Assembly: GCA_964364175.1 (NCBI GenBank)
Contig: CAYILR010000027.1
Location: 1-57,648, forward strand
Source of the DNA: CAYILR01 sp964364175
GTDB taxonomy: Bacteria; Bdellovibrionota; UBA1018
Reading direction: 5' to 3'
DNA length: 57,648 nt
A program made the translations under genes and the position numbers. The notes beneath the pieces are model-generated. The model was given only the letters and a program-made list of their open reading frames with translations, made no database searches and was not told where the DNA came from. Positions within the stretch are counted from its first letter, which is position 1; every line of letters begins with the position of its first letter. Shown here piece after piece: positions 17,144 to 24,699 of this stretch.

Positions 17144-17689
17144 TCAAATATTTGCGAGCAAGATCGCTTCGGCGAGATCTTGTGGGGTGGCTTGAGTGAG
17201 GGCAGCGATCTCTGGGCTAAGATCAGCTTTTCGAGCAGCCAGGCTTGTGATTTTTTCTATGGAGTCGGTAAATAAAATATCAGCTTGGCCGGTTCTGATG
17301 AACTCTGCGGCGCTGTCTTTCGCGATAGCCAGCTGTTGTCGGAGTGCCATGGCCTCTTCGGCTTCGAGGGCTAAGGCCGTTTTTGTGGCTTCTGGAGTTT
17401 TGTCAGTGGAAGTATTTTCGAGGGAGTCAGGAAGGATTCGTTCGCGCATCAATATCCCTAGGACGAGTGAGCTCAAGCCGACGCTCAGAAGGCCGATCCA
17501 CGCGCCACCCGCACCCAAAGTGACTGCACCCTGGCTGCTGGCAATGTTCATTTCTAGCATTGCACCCCCTGCCGAGATGATCCCACCGTGGACTGAAACG
17601 CTAGCGATTCCTTGATAGATTTCGCCGGCGGATGCTGTGATGGATGTACTGAAAAGAGCCAATGCTAGAACTGAACTTAAAATTTTCAT
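17144..17689 (-). CDS. small exported protein with hydrophobic centre and AK-SA tail
   Basis: Start moved to ATG 17689, giving 181 residues with a normal signal peptide (MKILSSVLALALFSTSITASA). A Gly/Ala-rich membrane segment (about residues 55-80) is followed by a basic stop (MRERILP), an acidic linker and a helical tail with LRQQLAIAKDSAAEFIRTG ... IEKITSLA ... DLSPEIAAL. The tail aligns with QLEMAKESAKAYLIDG ... FETVRDLIG of the protein at 22908-23360, so both belong to one family of exported proteins I know only as hypothetical. No operon partner is evident. Confidence 0.7.
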   Translation of the reverse strand: MKILSSVLALALFSTSITASAGEIYQGIASVSVHGGIISAGGAMLEMNIASSQGAVTLGAGGAWIGLLSVGLSSLVLGILMRERILPDSLENTSTDKTPEATKTALALEAEEAMALRQQLAIAKDSAAEFIRTGQADILFTDSIEKITSLAARKADLSPEIAALTQATPQDLAEAILLANI

Positions 17690-18026
17690 CGAGGGTTGTT
17701 TATCAGTTTTGACGCATATTGTCAATTTGAAGCGAAAAAAAAATCATCAGACTTTAAAAAAATCGAGGCAAAAGGAATAAAGCTCCTCTTCTTGGGAGGC
17801 GTCGAGATTGAATTTTTAGAAATTGAGATTCAATGCGTTTTTTTAGTTTGGGTGTTCCGGATCGAGACAATTGAACTAGTAGTAAAAAATATTTAGCCTT
17901 TCTAATAATTTCATTATTTATGAACTTATTATGATATTTTTCATTAAATATTTCTATTTTAAATAATAAATATGAATTATTAATGCCTTCGATATGAATT
18001 AAGGCTTTTTAACGAAAGGAAATGAT
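17690..18026. other. AT-rich intergenic region
   Basis: This divergent 337-bp gap is strongly AT-rich. It must hold promoters for both neighbours, but no single -35/-10 pair stands out. GCCTT-N11-AAGGC followed by five Ts occurs at about 17983-18009, just before the AAAGGA ribosome site of the 18027 gene, and may act as a leader attenuator. No gene is supported; the short frame at 17696-17896 looks like chance. Confidence 0.5.
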
Positions 18027-18689
18027 ATGAAGCGGTTTAAATGGGTAGCGATAATGATCCTGAGTGTTATGGTGTTGCAGTCAATTGAAGAAAAACAGGC
18101 TCATGCCGGAATAGCAACGCTAGTGGTGGGTTCTAGTGCCATTGATGAGTATAGACTAAGTAAGGCGGCAACTGCCACAATATGGGTTGCAGGAATTGCT
18201 ATGGCAGTTACGGGTTTTTCACTGGTCAGTGCGGCAGCAGTGATTACGCCCAATCCTACAGTAGGTGTATTGGCCTATAATTTTATCGTGGGGGTGGGGG
18301 CAGGTCCAGTCCATGCCGTGGCAGCAGCCACAAAGGTTGCTCAAAGTGCAGGTACTTATACCGTTCCTTATTCGACAGCAGGTTACTTCCTGCTTTTTCT
18401 CGCTCAGTCGCCTCAAGAGCAAGATCAAGCTATGGCACTGGTGTTCAAAAAGGACTTTCCTCAATTGTCTTTGAATGCTGGGGCTACGTGTTTGGCTCAA
18501 GAGGTGCGCATCGCAAGTGACCGTGCTGATCGGCTTGATACTCAAAATATTCGTGAAATTCCCGAAGGAAGTACCGTTAAGTCAATTCAACTCACGCAGG
18601 AGCAAGTCAGCGGCTGTGTCAGTCGTGAAGATCTGAGCGAAGAAGAGGCTGATTCGCTCACTCAAGAAATTTTTAAACAAGTACGGTGA
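18027..18689 (+). CDS. exported or membrane protein of unknown function
   Basis: The 220-residue product starts with a signal peptide (MKRFKWVAIMILSVMV, cleavage probably after AHA), then two hydrophobic Ala/Val/Gly-rich stretches near residues 45-70 and 75-95, and an acidic C-terminus with two Cys. An AAAGGA ribosome site precedes the ATG. It ends 3 nt before the next gene, so the two form an operon. I do not recognise the family. Confidence 0.7.
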   Translation: MKRFKWVAIMILSVMVLQSIEEKQAHAGIATLVVGSSAIDEYRLSKAATATIWVAGIAMAVTGFSLVSAAAVITPNPTVGVLAYNFIVGVGAGPVHAVAAATKVAQSAGTYTVPYSTAGYFLLFLAQSPQEQDQAMALVFKKDFPQLSLNAGATCLAQEVRIASDRADRLDTQNIREIPEGSTVKSIQLTQEQVSGCVSREDLSEEEADSLTQEIFKQVR

Positions 18690-18692
18690 TTT

Positions 18693-20063
18693 ATGAAAAC
18701 CGCTTTGATTATTTCCCTGTTTTTTACTTCGGTCCTTGCTTCAGGAGCAGGGGCCGAATTGAGTGCTGAAGAAAAGTTGTGTGTCGAGTTGGTCAAAAAA
18801 AATAAGAGCACTGCATTTTTCAGTGAGATCTACCTTGGATTGTCTTTAATCAACCTTTCGCGTAAGCCAGAAAATTATATCAAACCCCAGGTCAGTGAGG
18901 TCGAGACGCTTAAAGGTCCTTTGCCGCTCTATACAAACCAATCTGCTGTTCCAGCCAAAATTTTGAGCAAGAGTCTTAAAAATTACATTATCTCATTGGG
19001 TCCTACAGACTCCGATTTGAATGACTTTTTTCGCCCTCGCAGTGAGGGACCTAGCTTAGCTGACAGATACGAGCAGTTTCAAAATGAATTGAGTGAGCAG
19101 CAGGACAAACTATCACGAGTCCTTGACGAGAGTTCGGATCTGATTTCTTGCCTAAATGCTGTTCAAAAGTATCAGTACTCCTCGTCACATCATGATGAGC
19201 TATTGCGAGAAATGGCCCAGATCCAGGTGCCAAGCCAGCTTGAATCCAGTCAAAGCATTCAAACCCATCTTAAAAGCTGGGCTCGGGGCATGTTTCTGCT
19301 GTCTCGTGGTTGGACGTACAAAAGCTCAGGCACACTGAATGAAGTGCTTGAGATCCTTCGTCATCCTGATACCGCAAATGTGATAATTATCACTCATGGC
19401 GGGATGGGTAGCTTGTTTGATTCACGCTTAGATTTGTATCCAAGTGGTTTTTTTAAAAATCTTTCTCCTTATTTGTTTTCAATTTCCATTTATTCCTGTG
19501 AGAGCGGAGCTGTAGTTCACAACTACCAGATCGCGCAGAATCTGGCGCGCAGCCCCTCTGTGTATTCGAGACGTGCTGTGATGAGCGTGGCGCCAATTGA
19601 AGGTAATTATTTCTTAAGGCGAGTGACTTCTGAACAAAAAGACAAGGTCCCGATGTTCGTTGCGTATGCGTTCATCAAACAAGTGGACTCTTGGATTGGC
19701 GAACACATGCCCGATGAGGTTTTACTCGCAGATGAGAGACCTGAGTGTCAAATTTCAATTTCTGGATACCACTTAAAAGGAGGGCGTGTGTTAGTGAGCC
19801 TGAATCAGAATTTGTTGGGTGTTTTAGAGGAAAATGCAGCGGACTCAGAGGGGAGCTTTCAGTTTCCGTGTGAATGGTGGAATTCGTTGGGAAATAATTC
19901 GCTATATTTTGGGAATGTGAGTCGAGGATCTCGGACAGAGTGGGAAATGGATGAGCTCAAAATCGAAAAGACCCCTACCGCTCAAAAGGCTAAGGGTATT
20001 AAACATTTTTTCGATTCACAGAATTTGTGGCAAAGCTCAAAAATTTTACTCGGAGAAGTATGA
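18693..20063 (+). CDS. exported protein with a possible clan-CD-like HG...C site
   Basis: The 456-residue product has a signal peptide (MKTALIISLFFTSVLASGAGA) and a helical N-terminal half. A strand-His-Gly (VIIITHGG, His235) and a strand-Ser-Cys (ISIYSCESG, Cys269) follow, the spacing and hydrophobic context seen in clan CD cysteine peptidases such as caspases, gingipain and CHAT. This is a motif-level resemblance only; a beta-rich C-terminal domain with Cys pairs follows. It is co-transcribed with the membrane protein 3 nt upstream, which could be a partner. The first 230 residues match nothing I know. Confidence 0.7.
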   Translation: MKTALIISLFFTSVLASGAGAELSAEEKLCVELVKKNKSTAFFSEIYLGLSLINLSRKPENYIKPQVSEVETLKGPLPLYTNQSAVPAKILSKSLKNYIISLGPTDSDLNDFFRPRSEGPSLADRYEQFQNELSEQQDKLSRVLDESSDLISCLNAVQKYQYSSSHHDELLREMAQIQVPSQLESSQSIQTHLKSWARGMFLLSRGWTYKSSGTLNEVLEILRHPDTANVIIITHGGMGSLFDSRLDLYPSGFFKNLSPYLFSISIYSCESGAVVHNYQIAQNLARSPSVYSRRAVMSVAPIEGNYFLRRVTSEQKDKVPMFVAYAFIKQVDSWIGEHMPDEVLLADERPECQISISGYHLKGGRVLVSLNQNLLGVLEENAADSEGSFQFPCEWWNSLGNNSLYFGNVSRGSRTEWEMDELKIEKTPTAQKAKGIKHFFDSQNLWQSSKILLGEV

Positions 20064-20077
20064 CGTGTTTATAAATA

Positions 20078-20110
20078 TCAACTATTTAACTTTAAGTTGA
20101 GTGTTTTTTT
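20078..20110 (+). terminator. intrinsic terminator
   Basis: TCAACT (20078-20083) pairs with AGTTGA (20095-20100), then GTG and seven Ts (20104-20110). It lies 15 nt after the stop of the preceding gene. Confidence 0.6.
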
Positions 20111-20118
20111 AATATGAA

Positions 20119-20147
20119 TTGATTTTATTTAAAATAATTGATATAAT
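20119..20147 (+). promoter_or_regulatory. sigma70-like promoter
   Basis: TTGATT (20119-20124), 17 nt, TATAAT (20142-20147), 29 nt before the ATG of the next gene. This is one of the best matches to consensus in the window. Confidence 0.7.
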
Positions 20148-20176
20148 ACGTCAACTATTGGTGTCAGGAGAAAAAA

Positions 20177-21298
20177 ATGGATATTCTAGCCCTTCAAAAA
20201 TTTTGCATTAAAGCCTTTACCTTAGCGGTGGTAATTATGACTGTGTCGGTAAACTCGTATGCGGGTGGTGATCACAGCGGCGGTGGAGATATTTGTGAAG
20301 CTCGAATTAAAATCATTCGAGATGATATAAAAAATTGGATCGTTAAAGGCGGACACAAAGAATTGAGTTTACCCTCTGAATTATCCGCGGATGAGTACTC
20401 AGACAGAATGCTGAAGCAAATTGCATCAACAAAAGTTATCCGTTGCGTGAGTTCAGGCGATGCTCAGTACCCCGTTGCGATCAATAACTCACCAAAGACA
20501 TGTCGTTTTGACATGAAATTGCAGCAATCGCAGATTACATGTGACTCAGAAAAATTTAATAAAACTACAGACACGGATCAATATGTTTTGATCCATCATG
20601 AGTTTGCGGGTCTAGCAGGTATTGAGCTTCCTGACCAAGAGGATTCAAAATACGAAATTTCTAATCAAATTTCTGATTATTTGGTGGATGTAGTCATTAA
20701 AAAACTTGCCGTCAAAAATTCAGCAAATAATCCAGGAATTCCAAAGCTAACTTGTAAGGAGATCGCTAGCAGCTTACGGTTTGATGGCTCTCCGTGGGCA
20801 GATAGAGAACTATTGGACTCATACAAGGCTATCGGAGTGCGTTGTGTGACCGAAGCAGGAGTGATTCTTGAAAAGGTGGATCCAAAAAGATTTTTCAAAA
20901 ACTACGGAGGCGAAGGTGATGCTTGGAGAAGTAGAGGCTTCAGCGGCTCAGAAAACGGTATCGTTTGGGCGCAATTCAACTCTGATCATCGCATCTATGG
21001 CACTCATTATAGGGCGAGTGAAAAATGCGCAAGTATGGGAGCAAGCCTTCCAACCATTCGTGATTTTGACTTAGCCCAGGCGGATAGATTATGGGAAATT
21101 TTTGATGGCAGAGGGTATTATTGGAGTTCTTTGCCCAAAAGCTGTGAACAGGAAAAAAATGCTTGCACACATGCGAAAGTATTTTATGTAATCACTTATG
21201 TCTCTGAATTGAGTGGGTCATATTATCCCGATCGTCCTATGAGGGCCAACCGTTCACGAACTCAAGCTGACTTTTTGGTCACCTGTATCAAAAAATAG
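20177..21298 (+). CDS. exported protein: HExxG domain plus Lcl_C/DUF1566-like domain
   Basis: The 373-residue product combines a signal peptide and Gly-rich mature start (GGDHSGGGD), an N-terminal domain with LIHHEFAGLAGIELPDQ like that of the 5738 protein, and from about residue 225 a C-terminal Lcl_C/DUF1566-like domain (GYYWSSLPK ... FLVTCIKK). It links the two exported families that recur in this window. A CAGGAG site precedes ATG 20177, and a good promoter lies upstream. No TIGR02147 regulator adjoins it. Function unknown; an adhesive or surface-exposed role is a guess from the Lcl_C-like part. Confidence 0.75.
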   Translation: MDILALQKFCIKAFTLAVVIMTVSVNSYAGGDHSGGGDICEARIKIIRDDIKNWIVKGGHKELSLPSELSADEYSDRMLKQIASTKVIRCVSSGDAQYPVAINNSPKTCRFDMKLQQSQITCDSEKFNKTTDTDQYVLIHHEFAGLAGIELPDQEDSKYEISNQISDYLVDVVIKKLAVKNSANNPGIPKLTCKEIASSLRFDGSPWADRELLDSYKAIGVRCVTEAGVILEKVDPKRFFKNYGGEGDAWRSRGFSGSENGIVWAQFNSDHRIYGTHYRASEKCASMGASLPTIRDFDLAQADRLWEIFDGRGYYWSSLPKSCEQEKNACTHAKVFYVITYVSELSGSYYPDRPMRANRSRTQADFLVTCIKK

Positions 21299-21301
21299 GC
21301 A

Positions 21302-21502
21302 CGATTTTACAGGAGTAAAATCGACAATACCGGAGCGTCAGGCCCAAAGGCCTGTTCGCTGACACGAAGTCAGCGAAAGTGAGGAACTGATTTGGCTAAT
21401 CTAGAATGGCGATCCCGGCAAGATTCGGCCTTCGGATCGCTCGCTTCCGCTTCGCTCACCTCGGCATGGACAATTTTCTAAGTCGCACTTCCTGTGCGAC
21501 TT
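21302..21502. repeat. array of perfect stem-loops
   Basis: Four perfect stems stand in 200 bp: CGATTTTAC/GTAAAATCG (21302-21323), CAGGCC/GGCCTG (21339-21354), CGCTGAC/GTCAGCG (21357-21375) and AAGTCGCAC/GTGCGACTT (21480-21502). The first begins 4 nt after the stop of the previous gene. The rest of the 21299-21623 gap has no open frame. The array may be a structured RNA or a remnant element beside the tRNA gene. Confidence 0.6.
21406..21427 (-). repeat. copy of the 3' end of the tRNA-Arg gene
   Basis: Bases 21406-21423 are identical to 21623-21640, the CCA end and acceptor/T-arm strand of tRNA-Arg, and the match extends to 21427 with one mismatch. An inverted echo (CGAATCTTGC) occurs near 21558. 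Such a 3' tRNA copy is what integrating elements leave at att sites, but no integrase gene is in the 196-bp interval. Confidence 0.65.
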
Positions 21503-21623
21503 ACCCGGCCAAACGCTCCCTGGGGTCGCGTCTGGACCGGGCCGAAAATTCTCGTTCGAATCTTGCGGGTTATTCCACAGGATAAAGGGCTTGATGATGA
21601 TTTATGCTGATCAGTTTTTTGTA

Positions 21624-21700
21624 TGGCGATCCCGGCAAGACTCGAACTTGCGACCCTCTGCTTAGAAGGCAGATGCTCTATCCAACTGAGCTACGGGATC
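21624..21700 (-). tRNA. tRNA-Arg (anticodon UCU)
   Basis: The minus strand folds into a full cloverleaf: acceptor GATCCCG/CGGGATC, D arm GCTCAGTTGGATAGAGC, anticodon stem TCTGC/GCAGA with loop CTTCTAA (anticodon UCU, reads AGA), and T arm with TTCGAGT. The discriminator G and an encoded CCA occupy 21624-21627. The length is 77 nt including CCA. Confidence 0.95.
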
Positions 21701-21751
21701 TTCCGAAAGTTGAAATAACACAAGGTCTTATGGATATGGAGTATTTTCCTC

Positions 21752-22921
21752 TTAAAGAATGTACGAGACATAAGAGCTATCAAAGTCAGCGACGATCAAA
21801 TTGATCAGGAAGATGTACTCCCAGAACATTGTCACGGCCGCAGCATTGGCATTGTCATTGGGTTTGCCTTGTCTTTCGAAGCTCCATTGGTAGCGCGTGT
21901 GATTGTAGAGCACGTTCTGGCCCAATGTTGGGCTGAAATAAGGGATGATCCCTCGGGCGATGGTTCCATAGAGTTGGCTGAGGATGAGCGTTGCAGCAGC
22001 GAAATGATTTCCGGACAAGTACTGAAAAAATGGATTGTTAGGATCTCTTTTTTCAAAAGTCTCATAAAATTTTCCGTATTTTTTATAGTTTTTTGAATCC
22101 ATGGCCTTCCACAGCAACATGCCCACGGCGTGCAGATGCAGGTTGAAGTCAGTTGCCACTTGTGTCGCTTGAAATTTGATCATCCAGTATTGGTTGTCTT
22201 CTCTTTCGTATTTGCTCAAAAAATTTGAATCGTATGATGTAAACATGTAATTCCAGACCGCATTGAATTCTTTTATTCCGTCGTTGCTCATGCTGCAGCT
22301 GTCGGCTATTTTTTTGCGGTCTACGCCGGATTGTCCATTCCAGGCGATTTCAGGATACTGATCGCACATCCAGTGGGAGCTATAGATCAAACCCTGGCCG
22401 GTCGGATCGAGTGGATGGCGGTGATGGTTGGACTCAATGTATTGTTTCCAAGCAGTGGCTAGGGTCCCGTCTCTTTTTTTCACTAAATACGCCATCGTGC
22501 CGAGAGACATATCGCGGCTGAAAGTGGGTCCTTCTGTCTCGACATAAATTCTATTTTTCGCGCGGTGAGGACTCCGCCACATTCTCCCCTCGAAAGATTG
22601 AGATTGTTTGACCATCTCACACTGGTCTTCCTCGCCGCTGAGGCAGAGCAATCCGGCCCAAAGCATGGAGTCAAAATCACCGTCATCATAGAAAGTGATA
22701 GGAGCGTCTTTGGCAGCCATTCCATCGCGAGATTTTTTGACGAAGGGTCGAATCGTGTTGCTGATATCAAGCAGCAGGGCCTTGACTTCAGCGGTGATGG
22801 GGATGATTTGAATGCTCTTTGAGTACTGGTCTTCTTCAGCAGGTTGATTCATGCAGTTGGGCAGAGAGAGGAGCAACAATGCTGCCAGAACGGTGAGTTT
22901 AGTTTTTTTAGATTCCCGCAT
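21752..22921 (-). CDS. lipoprotein of unknown function
   Basis: Start set at ATG 22921 because it yields a lipoprotein signal (LLLLSLPNC, Cys near residue 22) and overlaps by 14 nt the end of the upstream gene; the longer frame to 22996 only adds shadow of that gene. The 389-residue product is rich in aromatic residues and His, with segments GPTFSRDMSLGTMAYL and SSHWMCDQYPEIAW, and is mainly helical. I do not recognise a family or catalytic motif. Coupling to the small exported protein upstream suggests joint action at the envelope. Confidence 0.75.
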   Translation of the reverse strand: MRESKKTKLTVLAALLLLSLPNCMNQPAEEDQYSKSIQIIPITAEVKALLLDISNTIRPFVKKSRDGMAAKDAPITFYDDGDFDSMLWAGLLCLSGEEDQCEMVKQSQSFEGRMWRSPHRAKNRIYVETEGPTFSRDMSLGTMAYLVKKRDGTLATAWKQYIESNHHRHPLDPTGQGLIYSSHWMCDQYPEIAWNGQSGVDRKKIADSCSMSNDGIKEFNAVWNYMFTSYDSNFLSKYEREDNQYWMIKFQATQVATDFNLHLHAVGMLLWKAMDSKNYKKYGKFYETFEKRDPNNPFFQYLSGNHFAAATLILSQLYGTIARGIIPYFSPTLGQNVLYNHTRYQWSFERQGKPNDNANAAAVTMFWEYIFLINLIVADFDSSYVSYIL

Positions 22922-23360
22922 AAAGTACCACCGCGATTTCATTGTCAGACAATTCTGGCATTCCGATGAGGTCACGAACGGTTTCAAAGGCTTCATCCAG
23001 CTCCAAAGTTCGAGTTCCGTCGATTAGGTAGGCTTTGGCTGATTCTTTGGCCATTTCAAGCTGTTTTTTGCGTTTGAACAGGCCCGAGGTCGAATCCGAC
23101 GCCGAGTCGACTTGATCTTGTGAACTTTCCAGGCCTTCGTTTGTGGAAGGCTTGTTTAGCAATAGAGAAAGCAGGCTGGCGACTGATGTGACTGCCGAAA
23201 CTGGGCAGGCAAGTGGGGTGCCGCTGGCGCAACCGGTGCTGAGGCCTAGGGCCATGCCAACGGTAGTGCCAGGGACTTCGACTTCGCGTGCCGAGCCTGA
23301 TGTTGGCAAATGAGCCACGGAGGCGGCAAGGATCAGGCTTTTCAGATGTTTCATTTTCAT
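22908..23360 (-). CDS. small exported protein, relative of the 17144 protein
   Basis: The 150-residue product has a signal peptide (MKMKHLKSLILAASVAHL), a hydrophobic Ala/Ser/Val segment around residues 30-68, and a tail (QLEMAKESAKAYLIDG ... FETVRDLIG ... LSDNEIAVVLYAGI) related to the tail of the exported protein at 17144-17689. Its last codons overlap the lipoprotein start at 22921, so the two genes are coupled. Confidence 0.7.
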   Translation of the reverse strand: MKMKHLKSLILAASVAHLPTSGSAREVEVPGTTVGMALGLSTGCASGTPLACPVSAVTSVASLLSLLLNKPSTNEGLESSQDQVDSASDSTSGLFKRKKQLEMAKESAKAYLIDGTRTLELDEAFETVRDLIGMPELSDNEIAVVLYAGI

Positions 23361-23420
23361 TCAGGACCTCACCAGCGAACTGCCGAAATTATAAACTAAT
23401 TAGATTTACTATTTAGCACT

Positions 23421-23449
23421 TTGTATCCAACAGAGCAATAATATATTAT
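23421..23449 (+). promoter_or_regulatory. sigma70-like promoter of the MFS gene
   Basis: TTGTAT (23421-23426), 17 nt, TATTAT (23444-23449), then 8 nt to ATG 23458 with no Shine-Dalgarno sequence. A leaderless mRNA is likely. Confidence 0.55.
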
Positions 23450-23457
23450 ATGAAGAC

Positions 23458-24690
23458 ATGCATGTTTCTAAGACACGGTCCCAATCACTGCTCAGCCCGG
23501 CAGTGATGATTGCGGCATTGGGGTATTTCGTTGATATTTTCGACCTATTGCTGTTCAGCATTGTCCGAAGGCCGAGCCTTCAATCCCTGGGAGTCCCGCC
23601 AGATCAACTGGTGACGACGGGTTTAATTCTCCATAATACTCAAATGGCTGGGATGTTGGTGGGAGGAATTCTTTGGGGAATACTCGGGGACAAACGGGGG
23701 CGCCTGTCGGTGCTGTTTGGATCGATTTTTCTCTATTCAATTGCAAATTTAGCCAATGCATATGTTCAGAGCGTCGGTTGGTACGCTGTATTGCGCTTGA
23801 TAGCGGGTCTTGGGTTAGCTGGGGAATTGGGCGCAGGGATTACGCTGGTGTCAGAATGCCTGCCCAAGGAAAAACGTGGCTATGGGACGATGATTGTAGC
23901 CACCGTGGGCGTGACAGGAGCGGTGGTAGCGGGATTGTTGGCCGAGTTTTTTGATTGGCGGACGACCTATTTGATCGGTGGTGGTTTGGGGCTAGCTCTG
24001 TTGTTTTTGAGGGTAGGTGTTGCTGAATCTGGGATTTTCTCGGACTTGAAGGAAAAAGCAGTAACGCGCGGGGATTTTTTGAGTCTTTTTCGTGACCAGG
24101 CTAAGCTGCTTCGTTTTGTGAATTGTATTTTGATCGGTGCTCCCATTTGGTTTGTGATCGGAACCCTGATCCAGTTTTCTCCAGAATTTGCAGCGGCGTT
24201 CGGCGTACAGGGCTCGATTACTTCTGGAAGGGCGATTGCATTTTGTTACACAGGATTAGTGTTAGGTGATTTTGCAAGTGGGTTTTTAAGTCAAAAGCTA
24301 AGAAGCAGAAACCGTGTTGTGAAACTGTTTTTAGGTTTGGTGGGTGTGGGCATGATCGTTTTTTTTACATTAAACTACGGTGCTCAGGCACTGACTTACT
24401 ATTGGGTGTGTTTGTTTCTGGGGTTTGCGGTGGGGTACTGGGCCGTGTTTGTCACTATTGCAGCAGAGCAATTTGGCAGCAACTTACGTGCGACGGTAGC
24501 GACTACTGTTCCGAATTTTGTTCGTTCAATGGTGATTCCAATCGCCCTTGTTTTTGCTCCGATGAGCAAGGCTTATGGGATTGTCACGGCGGCGATTGTG
24601 GTGGGAACAATTACTTTAGGAATCGCTTTCAATTCAGCTTTTCGCTTGAAAGAGAGCTATGGGGTGGAGCTGGACTATCTTGAAGAGTAG
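23458..24690 (+). CDS. major facilitator superfamily transporter
   Basis: The 410-residue inner-membrane protein has about 12 hydrophobic helices and the MFS loop 2-3 motif GDKRGR near residues 82-87. The membrane-1 segment GYFVDIFDLLLFSIV resembles metabolite:H+ symporters with an Asp in helix 1. The substrate cannot be told; a carboxylate or sugar is typical for this type. It stands alone, convergent to the response-regulator operon, with a leaderless-type start. Confidence 0.88.
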   Translation: MHVSKTRSQSLLSPAVMIAALGYFVDIFDLLLFSIVRRPSLQSLGVPPDQLVTTGLILHNTQMAGMLVGGILWGILGDKRGRLSVLFGSIFLYSIANLANAYVQSVGWYAVLRLIAGLGLAGELGAGITLVSECLPKEKRGYGTMIVATVGVTGAVVAGLLAEFFDWRTTYLIGGGLGLALLFLRVGVAESGIFSDLKEKAVTRGDFLSLFRDQAKLLRFVNCILIGAPIWFVIGTLIQFSPEFAAAFGVQGSITSGRAIAFCYTGLVLGDFASGFLSQKLRSRNRVVKLFLGLVGVGMIVFFTLNYGAQALTYYWVCLFLGFAVGYWAVFVTIAAEQFGSNLRATVATTVPNFVRSMVIPIALVFAPMSKAYGIVTAAIVVGTITLGIAFNSAFRLKESYGVELDYLEE

Positions 24691-24699
24691 GTATTGGCC

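Noticed and set aside
21302..21502. CRISPR array
   Set aside because: The stem-loops differ in sequence and spacing; there is no repeated unit with spacers and no cas gene.
21604..21804. Open frame across the tRNA gene
   Set aside because: It is the complement of tRNA-Arg; a well-known false gene.
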